64,000 nt of DNA from Lithospermum erythrorhizon (Eukaryota; Streptophyta; Magnoliopsida; Boraginales; Boraginaceae). The notes below the pieces were generated by a model. The model saw only the letters and a list, made by a program, of their open reading frames with translations, did not search any database and had not been told where the DNA came from. Position numbers and translations under genes: made by a program. Below are positions 23,764-35,935 of the stretch, in pieces; the first letter of the stretch is position 1; the number at the start of each line of letters is the position of its first letter. The DNA is taken from assembly GCA_019722365.1 (NCBI GenBank), contig JADFUC010002374.1:1-64000 (forward strand), read 5' to 3'.

Positions 23764-25331
23764 GGGCTACCCCTCACATATGCATATCACACCATACCTC
23801 CCTGGTCGAGGCTACCCCCTCAATGTATATATATATCATTTCACCCAAATCAACCTGCAAAAGAATACACACCAAATCCACAAGCAATACACAAAGAACA
23901 CACAACCACAATCACACACAACAATCGTAGTATAATCATAACAACTACAACAATCTCATAACATCAATATACATTCCAATATAAGCACATGGAAAACACA
24001 TACCAAATATATAACCATAATATACATGAAAGGTTCCCATCGTGAGATTTGTACTCACCTCAAGCAAAAGCAACCAAAATAACTCTAGGTAGTCCACGTG
24101 CCAGGTCCGGGCTCAACTCCTATCCAAAGCAATTATATACATTATTTACCTTCCGATTAATAACTTTCTCTCATATCTATTAAATCAAATAAGGATCAAA
24201 TATAATCCAACAACTCCGGTAAGGATCCTAGTCCAACAAAACTACCCGATTATTGATATATCATAAAAATATAATTTTCCCCATTTAAATCTCGATTATT
24301 ATTCAACATCTCATAATTCAAAATAAATACCATTAAAACACCAAAACTAGTAACACTTTAAAATTCCAACTTCTAACAACATTCTAGTTACGAACTTGTC
24401 AACTTTAGGTGGAACGACATTACGCTTTTAAAACGACTAATAAACAACAAAATTTACCTTGCTCTAACCTCTCCATATAGTCGCCCTCACCCCTACCCCA
24501 ACACTATCACTAAACGCATTTCTAATCAATCCTACAATCAATTCCCCAACTAATTAAACCATATTAAACAACCTTTAATTCAAACCCCAACTACTACCCA
24601 ACTTACACAAACTACCTCAACATAATCTCTTCCAATCAACATCAAAATCAACACTTCTACCCCCAAAATAATTATATTAAGGTTCAATAACATCCTAATA
24701 CAATTTAAAGGAATTTTGGAAAAAGTCAATCTAAAAAAGTCAAATAACCCATTCAACATATTTCAACACCAAAGATCGACATTATTATCACTTCCTAACC
24801 ACATAATCCAAGCTTAGATTTAGCCTCTATACCATTTAAAAAGTCTCAAAGTTCAAAACCATAATAGTCAACAAAAGTCAAACTTTCAACATCTTTGAAA
24901 ATACTACCAAAGTTTCAAGCTTTCTTACCTTAATGAGTAGAGGCTTAGCTTATAAAAGTACTTATAAAATTAACTTTTAGTTCTTGAGTAACAAAGGAAT
25001 GGAAGAAAAAATTTTGGGGAGATGAATCTCGCCAACAACGGGGAGTATGGACGGGTTTTGACGAAGAAGATAAGATAAGGGTGGTAAAAAGTAGATATTT
25101 AGAGGGGAAAAATTAAGTTCCGTTCGGTGCTATTTCTCCACTTTTCGCATTTCAATTTTATGAAACCGATTTAAAATGTACAATTTCCCGTGACATAAAC
25201 TACTACTCATCTAATACTAGTCTCGGTATATCAATTTTATTCCGAAAGTATTTAGACTATTTCCGGGTCCCACCACCAACCGATATATATAATATAATTT
25301 AATCGCTTAGGTATAACGGGTTTTAATCTAC
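23764..25331 (-). mobile_element. Gypsy LTR of element C (second family), truncated
   Basis: The right edge ATAACGGGTTTTAA near 25331 is the LTR start on the minus strand. Internal blocks match the plus-strand LTR at 50275-52541: GGGACCTTTCATATATTATG with CTCACGATGGGGACC (here 24025-24055 on the complement), and the GACTTT/GTTGAC-rich U3. The left part runs out against the plus LTR ending at 23763. It is the 3' LTR of element C, whose pol end lies at 25496-26108. Confidence 0.7.
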
Positions 25332-25495
25332 ACATTCCAACAACAAAATTTCGCCCCTCTAAATTTGCTCATCACTTAGTCTTGTCGCTCTTTGCCTCCG
25401 TACTCATGAGTTATATCACATTATTCAATCATAACTTTTCTCAACCTCAAAAATAAATCACATGCTAACACATATTATAGCACAAATTTTAACAA

Positions 25496-26108
25496 CTAAC
25501 CTTCTATTTCGAAAAGATGCGGATATCGATTTCTAACATCTTCCTCTCGTTCCCACGTAGCTTCCTCCACTCGTTGGTTTCGCCACAACACCTTTACTAA
25601 AGCCACAACTTTATTTCGCAACACTTTTTCCTTTCGATCAAGAATTTTCACCGGTTTCTCTTCATACGTAAGGTCCTCTCCAGATATTGGATTCATCTCG
25701 GGATATACTTCCCAAAACATGACATTATACGGAAGGACATTATGAATTCTCTCCACCCCCGAGGCAACGCTAAACGATATGCCACCGACCAACGCTTATC
25801 CAAAAATCACATGACCGACATATATCAGGACTCAATCTCCTCTCTTTGCCGAATCTCAATACACCTTTCCACGGGATATCCTCAAGAATACTTTTATCAC
25901 CAATTTCAAACATTAAATCTACTCTTTACTCCATTTACATATACATCTTTTATCTATCTTACGCCACTTTCAAGTATCGTTGTATCACTCTTATTCCACC
26001 GATCTTTCCACCAAATCAACCGATATTTCTGTCTCCTACTTCATTCCAAGAACCTAAGTCCTATATTTCCCGCCGCATAACGCCTCAAATGGTGTCATCT
26101 CAATATCA
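25496..26108 (-). pseudogene. Gypsy integrase C-terminal half and chromodomain (element C)
   Basis: Minus strand. The 98-codon piece at 25496-25792 contains EDLTYEEKPVKILDRKEKVL and VKVLWRNQRVEEATWERE, the chromodomain-like end of plant Tekay/Del-type integrases, with WxxxxxEEATWE intact and a stop in the usual place. Upstream (25800-26108), shifted frames carry EMTPFEAL, DLMFEIGDKVFLRIS and VAYRLALP, the integrase C-terminal GPF/Y-like region. The N-terminal half continues at 32455-33044, beyond the inserted element B. Confidence 0.88.
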
Positions 26109-27408
26109 AGTAACGACTCCGCCCCTGCATCGGCTTCCGAGTAGTCATTATAATCCGGAACAATTTAATCACTAAACCGATGGACTACTCAGTTTTAAAA
26201 ACTTCTCTGCTTCTACAAAAAATAAGATTACATATAATATTTCCAAAAATAATAATGCTTTAAAAACTTTACAATCCATCTAACTGCAAATCAACTCCAT
26301 ATATATACTACATATCCTAAATAAATGTAAATGCCGGCAAGGCTACAAAAACAGAGTAACACTGCATCAATACAAATGACAACTATTTATTGCTGGCTAA
26401 AGTTTCAAAAAGGAAAAATACAACAAATCAAAATGTAGCTTGACAACACATCAAAATCGGGGATCGCGAGGACCCTCCCACCGATGCTCACCTAGCCACT
26501 GAACAAAAACTCTCAAACAAATTGCTCAACCGCCACCGTCAACCCGGCACAAATGAATGCCGCCCAACGCTAAAAGGGGTGTTCGTGAAGCTTAGTGAAA
26601 CTTCAACACGTGCGAACTTACTATACGGAACGAGTCAATCAATAATATAATAGTCAAATATGAATGAAATACATATATCCGTGGACTACCTAAAAAGGTC
26701 AAGTGCCAACATGATTCCATTGTGAAGTCTCGCATATAACAGTTATGAAGAGATAGAAGGTTCCAAAGCTTCACAATTCCGTAAAAGAAATCAAGAGACT
26801 CAACAACGACTAAAACTCTAGTCATCAAACCTCCTATCTCTCATATCCCCACCAGTATACCAACCTCTAATGCGCATATGCTCAATCCGTCTACCTGCAG
26901 GAATGGACTAATCGATAATCACCCCAAGACTTATACCAAGCAAAGATAAGGCCAAAACCGCATTCTATACACAAAGTATAAGTACACCCCACTTATACAC
27001 AAAGTATAAGGTACACCGCACTTATACACAAAGTATAAGGCACATCAAGACTCATACACTGGGCACAAGGCACAATCATTTTATACACTAAGTATAAGGC
27101 ACACCACTCTTATACACTAAGTATAAGGCACACCGCTTCCTTATACACTAACTATAAGGCACGCCTCGCATTCTTATACACTAAGTATAGTGCACACCGC
27201 ACTTATACACTAAGATAAAAGAGACAATCGCTCTATAATACTAAGTATAAGGTCAATATCGCCGCATAGTCCTCGCAAGGAGGAGAGTCACCTAACTACT
27301 AATCATCTCAACATAGGTCAAATCCTCGATACTCAAGTCACCTCAAGTCATAGATAACTCTAACATTCACCTCTCAATAACCGCCTACTCTACTCCCCAA
27401 ACAATATC
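26109..27408 (-). mobile_element. Gypsy LTR fragment, 3' side of element B
   Basis: Left edge AGTAACGACTCCGCC corresponds to the LTR end GGTCGTTACA on the minus strand. The sequence follows the LTR at 29911-32454 up to CAAACAATATCCAAA (here 27397-27411), where it joins reverse transcriptase sequence directly. The first half of this LTR is missing. Confidence 0.8.
26930..27250 (-). repeat. Palindromic tandem array in LTR (copy 5)
   Basis: About ten units of ACCGCACTTATACACTAAGT-ATAAGGCAC, period 28-31 bp, several with small indels. Confidence 0.85.
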
Positions 27409-28250
27409 CAAACCACACAAATAAAACATCTCTACGTGCCTCCTCCCTCCTCGAATATATCGTATCATCAATGAATACCGCCACAAACTCATCCGTATAC
27501 CTCCCGAAAATTCGATCATCAAATCCATAAAGGCTGCATTGGTTAATCCAAATGGCATCACTATAAATTCATAATGCCTCATAACGAGATCGGAAAGCCG
27601 ATTGAATATCCTCCCTTTGATCCTCAACTGATGATAACTGCATCGCAAATCAATCTTCGAGAACACCTTTGGCATCCTTCACCGATCAAACAAATCACAC
27701 CTCGGGGCAACGGGTACTCTGCCTTCTTAATGCTCACTTTATTCACGCTTCATAGTCAATGCACAAATTTCAACGAACCATCCTTCTTTTAAACAACAAT
27801 CGGGTGCACCCCACCTGAGATACACTCGGTCTGATGAATCCCTTGTCCAACAACTCCTCGTAGACCGAGTCCGCACCTCGCACTCGGCTGGAGCCATCCT
27901 GTACGGTGGAAGAGAAATTGGTGCCGTACCGGGAATAACCTCAATAGCAAATTCAATCTCCCTCTCTGGTGGCAACCCCGGTAAGTCCTCAGGAAAAACA
28001 TCCTTGAACTCTCTAACAACCCGCACATCTTCTAATCTGCCCTCTTCTCTACTCAAATCAACCACATAACCCAAGAACCCAACACACCCTTTCCGAATCA
28101 ATCTCCTAGCCTCAAGTGCTGATACAAAACTCGAAGGCAAAATCTTTCTGTCTCCCACAAATCGGATATCTGCCCCCCGAACCCATAAAAGCAATCTCTT
28201 CGGACGGCAATCAATAACGGCATGAGCCTCAACCAATCCATACACCCAAG
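27409..28250 (-). pseudogene. Gypsy reverse transcriptase N-terminal part and linker (element B)
   Basis: Minus strand. 27385-27675 contains [38 protein letters not shown] and [11 protein letters not shown] motifs of gypsy elements, with deletions around the RTRYG and PAAFM positions. 27739-28260 holds the protease-RT linker (REFKDVFPEDLPGLPPEREI, then [14 protein letters not shown]) and RT start. The polymerase YxDD block, RNase H and integrase are absent: RT joins the LTR at 27408. Confidence 0.88.
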
Positions 28251-28900
28251 ATAAGATCAAAATCGAAGCTCAAATGGAAGTAAGTCGACAGACAACAACC
28301 GACCACATACAATCAAAAGTGACGCCTTTATACACAAATCTAACCACAATGTAATTCCCTACTGGGTGTCATAATCTCCAAGTGGGAACAGTGGAAAGGC
28401 ACACAACATACGTATAAGTGTAGAAATAAAACTCGAGAAACAAAACAATGCGTGAGCCCCGCAATCAAACAATACCTCGGCCTCAATATCATACGTAAAT
28501 AATGTACCTATCACCACTGGGGTACGGCCTCCCGACGTAGCACGGCGTGAACTGCATCGATCACCTCCGGCCAAAGCCGCTACCCACGGCACCTCCGAGG
28601 TCCTCCAGCCTCCATATCTCCCCGGCCTCCACGGCCGCCAAATCGACCTCCTCACCACGACTTCGAGCAATCCTCGACAGTCAATCGGTGTGTCAAGATT
28701 AGCACCTCCTCCGGTGCCTCTGTATTTTGCCAAATATCCGGCCGCCAGCATCGTAACACAAAGCACCTTCTCCGACAATCCTCGGCCGTGACCCATCCGA
28801 CCACAACGTAACAAATGTATCACCCTCCGGACCCCCTGACGACTACTCAAACCCCGGATCTCTCTAGGCGCCCACCGCAAGCAGGCGGTTTTTGGCACGC
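28251..28900 (-). pseudogene. Gypsy protease and zinc knuckle (element B)
   Basis: Minus strand, 28359-28925. Order in element sense: a broken CCHC knuckle (RCGRMGH, followed by CVTMLAAGYLAKYR, the second knuckle with cysteines lost), a spacer, then protease with TLFTYDIEAEVLFDCGAHAL; the D-C-G in place of the usual D-S/T-G is as in other family copies. It ends in the flap-side sequence continued at 28140-28250. Confidence 0.8.
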
Positions 28901-29890
28901 ATTCTCGGGCGAACCGTCGAAGCATCGGCTCCGCCCAGACGACTCCGGTCCGGCCCCCTCCTCTCGAATCCTGTGAGCTGTATAAGGCCCACGGAGTAGA
29001 AAGTCTCGTGTCGACTCCTCCCGATCCACTTCCGCCTCCGGGGTTTAGCTAACCTATTTCCATCTTCAGGGACGATTCCTCACAAAGATGGAAACTAGTA
29101 AATCCATCAACAGATCTCGTGACGATTCTCCCACGGCCAACCCATCCCCTGAATCTAGTGATCCTCTTCGCTTCTACCGGAAAAACATCAGGAAGTAGTC
29201 GGCACAAATCACTAAACTGTCTCTCGTACTCCTCCACCGACTTTAACCCTAAGTCAACAAAATCGCCTCTCTCCAATGCCGCCTACGTGGCCCTTGCTAA
29301 TAATTCTCCGAAGAGTTTCCACCAAATCGCTCCCAGATTACACACCTCCCTCTGCAATGTAGACGCACTCAAAGTTCACCCACCACACACGCAAGGCACC
29401 TCTGAAGTCTATAAGTAGCAAACTTCACTCATTCACCCACAACTCTATAGGCTTCTAAAAAATAGACTTCATATCCTGATAAACTCAATAGCCTCGCTTC
29501 CTGCAATCCCTCGCAAACTTCTGAGATCCCACTTCGAACCGATCAAACAATCTCTCGCTTCCTCGGGAATTCTAGACCCCCTGGCTGGCCACCTCGGGGA
29601 AAGATTCACACTCTCTACGAGGTCTACCCCAACCTCCCTCAACATGCCTCAAGATCGCACCTCCGACCTCGGCCGGGTCCACGCCTCGTGCTCATCAACA
29701 GCCTATACCCCTACCACGCCTCCTCTAGCCAACCCCGGCACCTCTCGCCCCACCGAACTCGCGGCATCCTCAAAAGTCTACTTAACAAAAGAAAAAAGAC
29801 TCCTGTGATTTATACAAGAGACCACTCTCCTACTCCACTCAAAGAAAAACAAGTAGGCACACAACCACACGTATACCCAAGTAATCAAAC
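28901..29890 (-). pseudogene. Gypsy gag (element B)
   Basis: Minus strand. 29049-29276 contains MERGDFVDLGLKSVEEYERQ and FSDLCRLLPDVFP, a capsid signature seen also in element A. The region 29450-29880 is the gag N-terminal part, rich in Arg/Gly/Pro, with frames broken. It starts close to the primer-binding site at 29891. Confidence 0.75.
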
Positions 29891-29910
29891 CTAAGGTTCT
29901 ATACCAAAAT
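29891..29910 (-). other. Primer-binding site of element B
   Basis: Directly after the LTR end on the minus strand is TTTTGGTATAGAACCTTAGG, close to the initiator-Met tRNA type TTGGTATCAGAGCC found in plant gypsy elements. It fixes the element orientation and the LTR edge at 29911. Confidence 0.7.
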
Positions 29911-32454
29911 TGTAATTACTCTGTGTCGCCGCCTGAAAGTAGTAGTCATTATAATCCGAACACCATAATCACCAAACCGACGGATTAATTCTCGCTTTAA
30001 AAACTACTGTTTCTTCAAAAATAAGATTACATATAATATTTCCAAAATAATCACAGCTTAAAAATTTACAATCCATCAGGTGATATCTAACCAACCAACT
30101 CCATATATATACTACATATCCCAAATAAACGTAAATGCCGCAAGGCTACAAAAAGAGAGTAAATAATTGCATCAATACAAACGACAACCGGCCGACAAGG
30201 CTAAAGTTTCAAAAAGAAAAATACAACAATCAAACAGCTTGACAACACATCAAAATCAGACCGTGAGGATCCTCGCCACCCGATGCCTCACCCAGCCACT
30301 CTAACAAAATCTCAAACAGCCTCGTCTCAAACTACCGCCTCAACCCGGCACAAATGAAATGCCGCCCAATGCAAAAGGGTCAAGTCAGCGGGGCTTGTTT
30401 AAACTTAACACGTGGAGCGAACTTACCATACCTGGAACGAGTCAATCAATAATAATATAATAGTCAAATATGAATCAAATACATATATACAGACTGCCGA
30501 ATAAAGTCATACAACATAATTCCACAGGAAGTCTCAAACATAATACATTTAAGATATATTAGAAGGTTTCACAAGCACACACCCGCAAAAGAAATCAAGA
30601 GACTCAACAACGACTAAAAACTCTAGTCATCAAACCTCCTATCTCTCATATCCCTACTCCAAGAGTCAACCTCTAATGCGCATATGCTCAATCCGCCTAC
30701 CTCGGCAGAATTGACTAATCAATAATCACTCAAGACTATACCGCAAAGATAAGGCCAAAACCGCAATCTCTTATACACACAAAGTGAGTACACCGCATCT
30801 TCTTATACACAAAGCATAAGGCACATCGCACCTCATACACCAAACGCAGAAGGGCACACCGCTCTTACGCACTGCTATAAGGCACACCGCACTTATACAC
30901 CAAGGCACACCGCACTCTTATACACTGGGCAAGATAAGGCCAATATCGTCAGATATCCTCGCAATGAAGGAGAGTCACCTAACCCTTAATCATCCCAACA
31001 TAGGTCAAACTCTCGATTCTCAAGTCACCTCAAGTCATAGATAACTCTAACCATCACCTCTCTCAATAACCACCGCTCTACTCCCAAACAATATCCAAAG
31101 CATACGCCTAAAACATCTCACAATCACCGACAAGGCCACGTAAATCATAAGTGCCATTAAGGCCACGTAAATCAGAAATATAAGTTGGGAGTTCAAGCTA
31201 TTACTTACCTCAACAAGTCTTCAACGCCACATAATATAATCACATAATCATATCATGGCTCACACAATGAATCACACATAATCGTACAACCATTACATGT
31301 ATACCATTCTCACATAATCATACCACAAATAACATGTTCACACAATTTAAAATGAATACGCAGTAACACTTCGCGGAGATAAGTACTCACATCTCAAGCA
31401 ATTACCACAAAACATTCAGAACACAATCACGGTAATCGGCCTCTTTCTACGATCAACGCCCTAAACAAACACCCAGAAAAGTATAATCAAGACCTACTAC
31501 TATACCGGGGCGCTCTAAAAGATACATAACCAATTCTTAGTGGAACTATCGAATTATAATCCCATCGACACAACCCAATCGATCCCGCTAAAATTCCATC
31601 TCCTTTATCACTTTATCATTACAAATCAACTTATAATTCATTCTAGTTAATCGCCAAGTCCCTAATTAACAACCTATACTCCAAAATATCAATTACAACT
31701 CTCAATCCTGAATTAACACTTTTTCAACCTATTCCCTTTTAATCAATTTTAAATCACCAATTTAATATCACAATAACTATAATAAGGTCCCAACACATAA
31801 CCTCCTACACATTTAAAGTCCTAGAAAAATATCACCTAAAAGTCAACTCGAAAACCTAAAAAGTCAACCCACCCATAATATCCTCAAACGACTTCTCCTA
31901 ATCACGAATTAATCACTTATATACGCTACGTAACCCATAACCAACTAAGATATTCATCATAAAATTGAATTATGGAAAATTCAATCATGTCAAAACCCAA
32001 GAAATATCTTCAAAAGACTTGAACTTTCACACTTTAACCTCAAGAGAATGACGGGGAGAATGATATTCTACAAACCCATCTTTGAGTTCGAGCTTACAAT
32101 CGCAGAAATGGAAAAAAGAAATTTTTAAGTGAGGCATACTCTCGGCCACAACGAGGAAAAGAAGATGACGGCGTTTGATTATGACGATGCGGAAGATAAG
32201 CACGGTTAGATATTTAAAAAACTCGAGTCCCGCTCGCTTCGGTTAATTTCTCCGCTTATCGCATTTCTAAATCCAAATCTAACCCAATTTCAAAGATAAA
32301 ATTCTCCAAACCAAGAAAACTACTGGGGATTATAAATGTAATCTCGGCCGCTAATTTTTACGAAATAATATTATCATCGAAATTATTTATACTATCCCCC
32401 GGGTCCCACCGCCGACCGAAAAAATTAAATTTTTTTTTTGTAACGGTTATTACA
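29911..32454 (-). mobile_element. Gypsy 5' LTR of element B, 2.54 kb
   Basis: On the minus strand it begins TGTAATAACCGTTAC (32454) and ends AGTAATTACA (29911), followed by the primer-binding site. It is full length relative to the solo LTR at 7311-9882 (2572 bp) and carries the palindromic array at 30745-30950 and the GTGGCCTTG repeats near 31125-31160. The insertion lies inside the integrase of element C. Confidence 0.87.
30745..30950 (-). repeat. Palindromic tandem array in LTR (copy 6)
   Basis: Six units of the CCGCACTTATACAC / ATAAGGCACA type, strongly eroded compared with 16505-16760. Confidence 0.75.
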
Positions 32455-33044
32455 ACCGGCCATGAAGCTATTATTATACGCAACTCCATCTTAGGCAACT
32501 CATGATCCTAATTTCCTAGTGCTCAACACACAAGCTCCGCAACATATCCTCCAATGTTTGAATTGTCCTCTCTTATCGCCTATCCGATCAGTGGATGAAA
32601 TGATGTGACTAAATTAACTCTCAATTTATCGCTTCTTGAAATTCTTTCCAAAATCCGAGGTGAATCTAGCATCTCGGACATCCGACACAAATCGTTATCG
32701 AACCCTACGCAACCTCACGATTTGTCAACATACAACCACACGCTTAATCAAGCCAGACCATAAATGATCTTTTACCGGGCAAAGAAATGAGCCGACTTGG
32801 ACAGTCTATCCACTATCACCCAAATACCGTCGTTCTTTCTCAACGTTCTCGGGAGTCCGAAAACAAAATCCATCGTGATATGTTCCCAAGTCCACTCTGG
32901 AATAGGAAGGGGTTGCAACAACCCTGCTGGATGTCTGTGTTCAATCTTCACTTGTTGGCAAGTTAAACATTTTGATACAAACTCAGCAATTTCCCTCTTC
33001 ATGTTAGGCCACCAATACAAATAAGGCTTCAAGTTTCTATACAT
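32455..33044 (-). pseudogene. Gypsy integrase N-terminal half (element C)
   Basis: Minus strand. 32772-33044 is open for 90 codons: NLKPYLYWWPNMKREIAEFV, then CLTCQQVK (the CxxC part of the HHCC zinc-binding domain), PEWTWEHITMDFVFGLPRT (first catalytic Asp) and VDRLSKSAHF. Below 32772 frameshifted pieces keep FWKEFQEA, TSFHP and NWDHELPKMEF before the element B LTR at 32454. The rest of the domain resumes at 26108. Confidence 0.9.
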
Positions 33045-34175
33045 CTTTGTCCCTCAGATGTAATAGCTATTCTATGGAGCATTATGAGCTTCGGCCCAAA
33101 ATCTCCCTTTTTAACCTCCTCGGCAGTAAGCGAATAATCTGGCCTCATGCATCAGAAGGGGCCCCATCATCTCTCACCACAAAGTCCTATCTACTGCCAC
33201 TTCTTCAGCTATTCAGAATCCTCATTTATCTCTGCCACCGAGTATTCGATCAAGAAGAACCGGTCGAACTCTTATTTGCACCAACAAACCGCCATCAACT
33301 CCTACTCCAAAATTAACACCAAGTTGCTTCATTTCATTCAACGGCTCCTTAACCTTTCCCTTACGAACTTAATGCATCGAAGCACACATTCGCCTTTCCG
33401 TGATGATAGATACTCAATGAAAAACATCATAACGCTTATAAACTCCATTCAATTTTGTTGCCTCGTGATTTAAATCTTCATGCCGGAAAAGTACTTCAAA
33501 CTCAGGGTCGGTAAAATATGACACGACACACCACAAGTAAAGGCTCTCTAAATCTTAAGTGCAAACACAACAAGAACTAACTCCAAATCATGCATCGGAT
33601 AATTCTTCTCATGATTTTTCAATCCGTCGCAACGCATAGGCTACTACCTTACCCTATCGCATTAGTACACATCCCAACCCCGACGCTAAGTATCACATAC
33701 ACTCCACATAGTCATCCTCGTCAGGACGAAGAATCAACACCGGAGAGCGATAGTCGGCCTCTTTCAACTCATTAAAGCACCGCTCACAATCCTCACCGAA
33801 ACAAATGAAACTCCCCTTCCTAGTCAACTCCGTCACGGGTGTTACAATAATCGGTAGTTCCTTGTATAAATCTCCGAGCACATTATCCCGCTGCTTCCGT
33901 AAAACTTTATTCTCAAAGAACACTTACGGGTCATTCCCAATTCATCACAGCCTTCACAACTTTTGAGGATCAACAAGTAATACCTCTCCAAATCACATGA
34001 TCCAAAAAATCGCACCTTTCTCAACCAAAATTCACACTTAGAAAAATTTTTAGCGTTAACATTTCTCCTTAAGGTCTCTAACAATACCCCAAGACCCCTT
34101 CATGCTCTCCCTCACTACTAGAATATATCAAAATATCAGTAATGAATTTAAATATCACTACTAATGAATTTAAAA
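33045..34175 (-). pseudogene. Gypsy RT C-terminal part and RNase H (element C)
   Basis: Minus strand. Near 34110-34170 is FITDILIYSSSEGEHEGVL, the polymerase-site block in which the usual F-I-D-D reads F-I-T-D. 33842-34084 carries NFSKCEFWLRKVRFFG, and 33693-33923 carries VTPVTELTRKGSFICFGEDC and SPVLILRPDE, the RT-RNase H connection. RNase H and the integrase approach follow in broken frames to 33045. The 5' half of the element is missing: copia sequence begins at 34176. Confidence 0.85.
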
Positions 34176-35062
34176 TATACCAAACTAATGCCTCAGGCAA
34201 AGCATATTGAATATACCGCGAACATTGGTCCTAGACAAATGCAAGCAGCTGGTGTTCCTCGATCTGGGAGCTAACGATTCCGCTTCTTTTATGTGAACAA
34301 TAATTGAATATTACGGCTTCTTATATGTCAATTTATTTGTTCACTATGTCTATGTGTCTATATGTCTTAATTTACATATAACTCCGGTTGCTTCCTCGTC
34401 AGTGAAAAATGAAGTCCCCCTCGACTACCATACACTTGTGAGGACAACCTGTATGTTTACAAGAGAAATCTATTTCAAGTCTAGAAAAATAAGGTAGCCA
34501 TTCACCTTGGCCTATGTGCTAAATTGGGCAACAAGCATTTGATCACCAACATGTTGATTGATGATCAATTCTCTTGGATCGTAAAGAGTCAGCAAGCTTC
34601 ACTCAATCTTACGGGCTATCGCTTGCACAACCGAGAGCCGAATTGGACTGTGAAAATCTACAAGAGCATGTATATTTGTGTCCTATGATGTTTGCTAGAC
34701 TGCTAAGTTTAACAATTCTAGACTCAAGGTATATAACTACTTATGTTATATGAGTCGCGGTGTTGATTATGTCAAACGCCTACCCAAGCAGGACTATAAC
34801 GGAATATGTCGCGACACAAGAAGTATAGCAAGAGGGTGCTGGCTATATTATAAGGGATTTTATCCATCCTGATATACAAGGTAGACCCCTGTGCCTCTCA
34901 ATGAGTATCATTGACTGACATGCATGGGATGCCATAGTACCCGATTCAATTCAAATGAAAGTAAAGAAATTGTATGCTTATGACACACTTATGGTTGGGG
35001 TCTATGACTAGAGATCGCTTGATAAAGGAATTGTGAAGTAATCGCTCAAGGAAAATGGGAGG
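34176..35062 (+). mobile_element. Copia pol C terminus and 3' untranslated region
   Basis: The first 80 bp encode TKLMPQAKHIEYTANIGPRQ, the RNase H C terminus also found at 21508. About 780 bp of non-coding 3' region follow, ending in a polypurine tract AAAATGGGAGG (35050-35062) just before the LTR. Confidence 0.75.
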
Positions 35063-35935
35063 TTGAAATCGATTATTTCGATTTCCATAATTATGCTCGT
35101 CAAGGACAATTGTTGTAACAATTCATTTACTAGTTTAAGTTAAATAAGATTACTTAAACTAAGTGTTCAATAAATAGTAATTAAAATTACTAAAATGGAA
35201 CTCACGATAATATCAAGAGCTGCATTAAGATTCATGCATAACCGATATAATAATTATAGTGGTCAATTTATATTATTATACGGCTTAACATTATTCGAGC
35301 TCAAAAGGTCACACACATACAATGACATTGAGTTATATTCCATGTATGGAATTGAATCACGACAGCAATTGGGAGTTGATTTGAAATCAATCTAGATACC
35401 TAATCGAAAAGTTACATCGATAATGTAAAATTCATTAGTAACTTGTTAAGTTACTTACATGATTAAATAAGTTAGTTAACGGCTTAAAGAGTTAACTTAT
35501 TTATCAAATGAGTCGAGTTATTCAGGGGAAATAAAAAGGGGGCTATATAAGGAAAGAGATGAAAATAGAAAACCTAAGTTTTTCATCCCCTCCCCAAAAG
35601 AGCCGCTGCCCCTCTCCTCTTTTCTCTCTAGAATTTGAGTCAAGTTTTGACTCAAATTCTCATCCAATTATTCGGAGATTCTAGCAAGTCCAATCGTGAG
35701 ACTTTACCTCTCTTGGTGTGGACTAACTGGAGGCATTTCAATTGAGGTGCTAAGGACTTGAAGGAGGAATCGTGGGAGAAGTTTGAGAACATCCGCTGCA
35801 TATCTTTGTAAGTATTCTTTTATTCATACGTAATGTATTTCGTATGATTTTTATTGTAATTCGTTATTATACATTTATTCGATCTTGGTTGCATTTGTTT
35901 AATTTTATTATGAACAAGTTGCATAATTTCCAACA
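35063..35935 (+). mobile_element. Copia 3' LTR
   Basis: Starts TTGAAATCG after the polypurine tract (TGTTGGAAATCG in intact copies) and ends ATTTCCAACA. A TATA box (CTATATAAGG) lies at 35552-35561. Same family as the LTRs at 9883-10385, 10871-11582 and 39431-40374. No downstream target-site copy could be matched because the 5' end of this element is missing. Confidence 0.8.

Noticed and set aside
25742..26175. Two overlapping plus frames of 109-112 codons
   Set aside because: Antisense shadows of the gypsy integrase C-terminal region.
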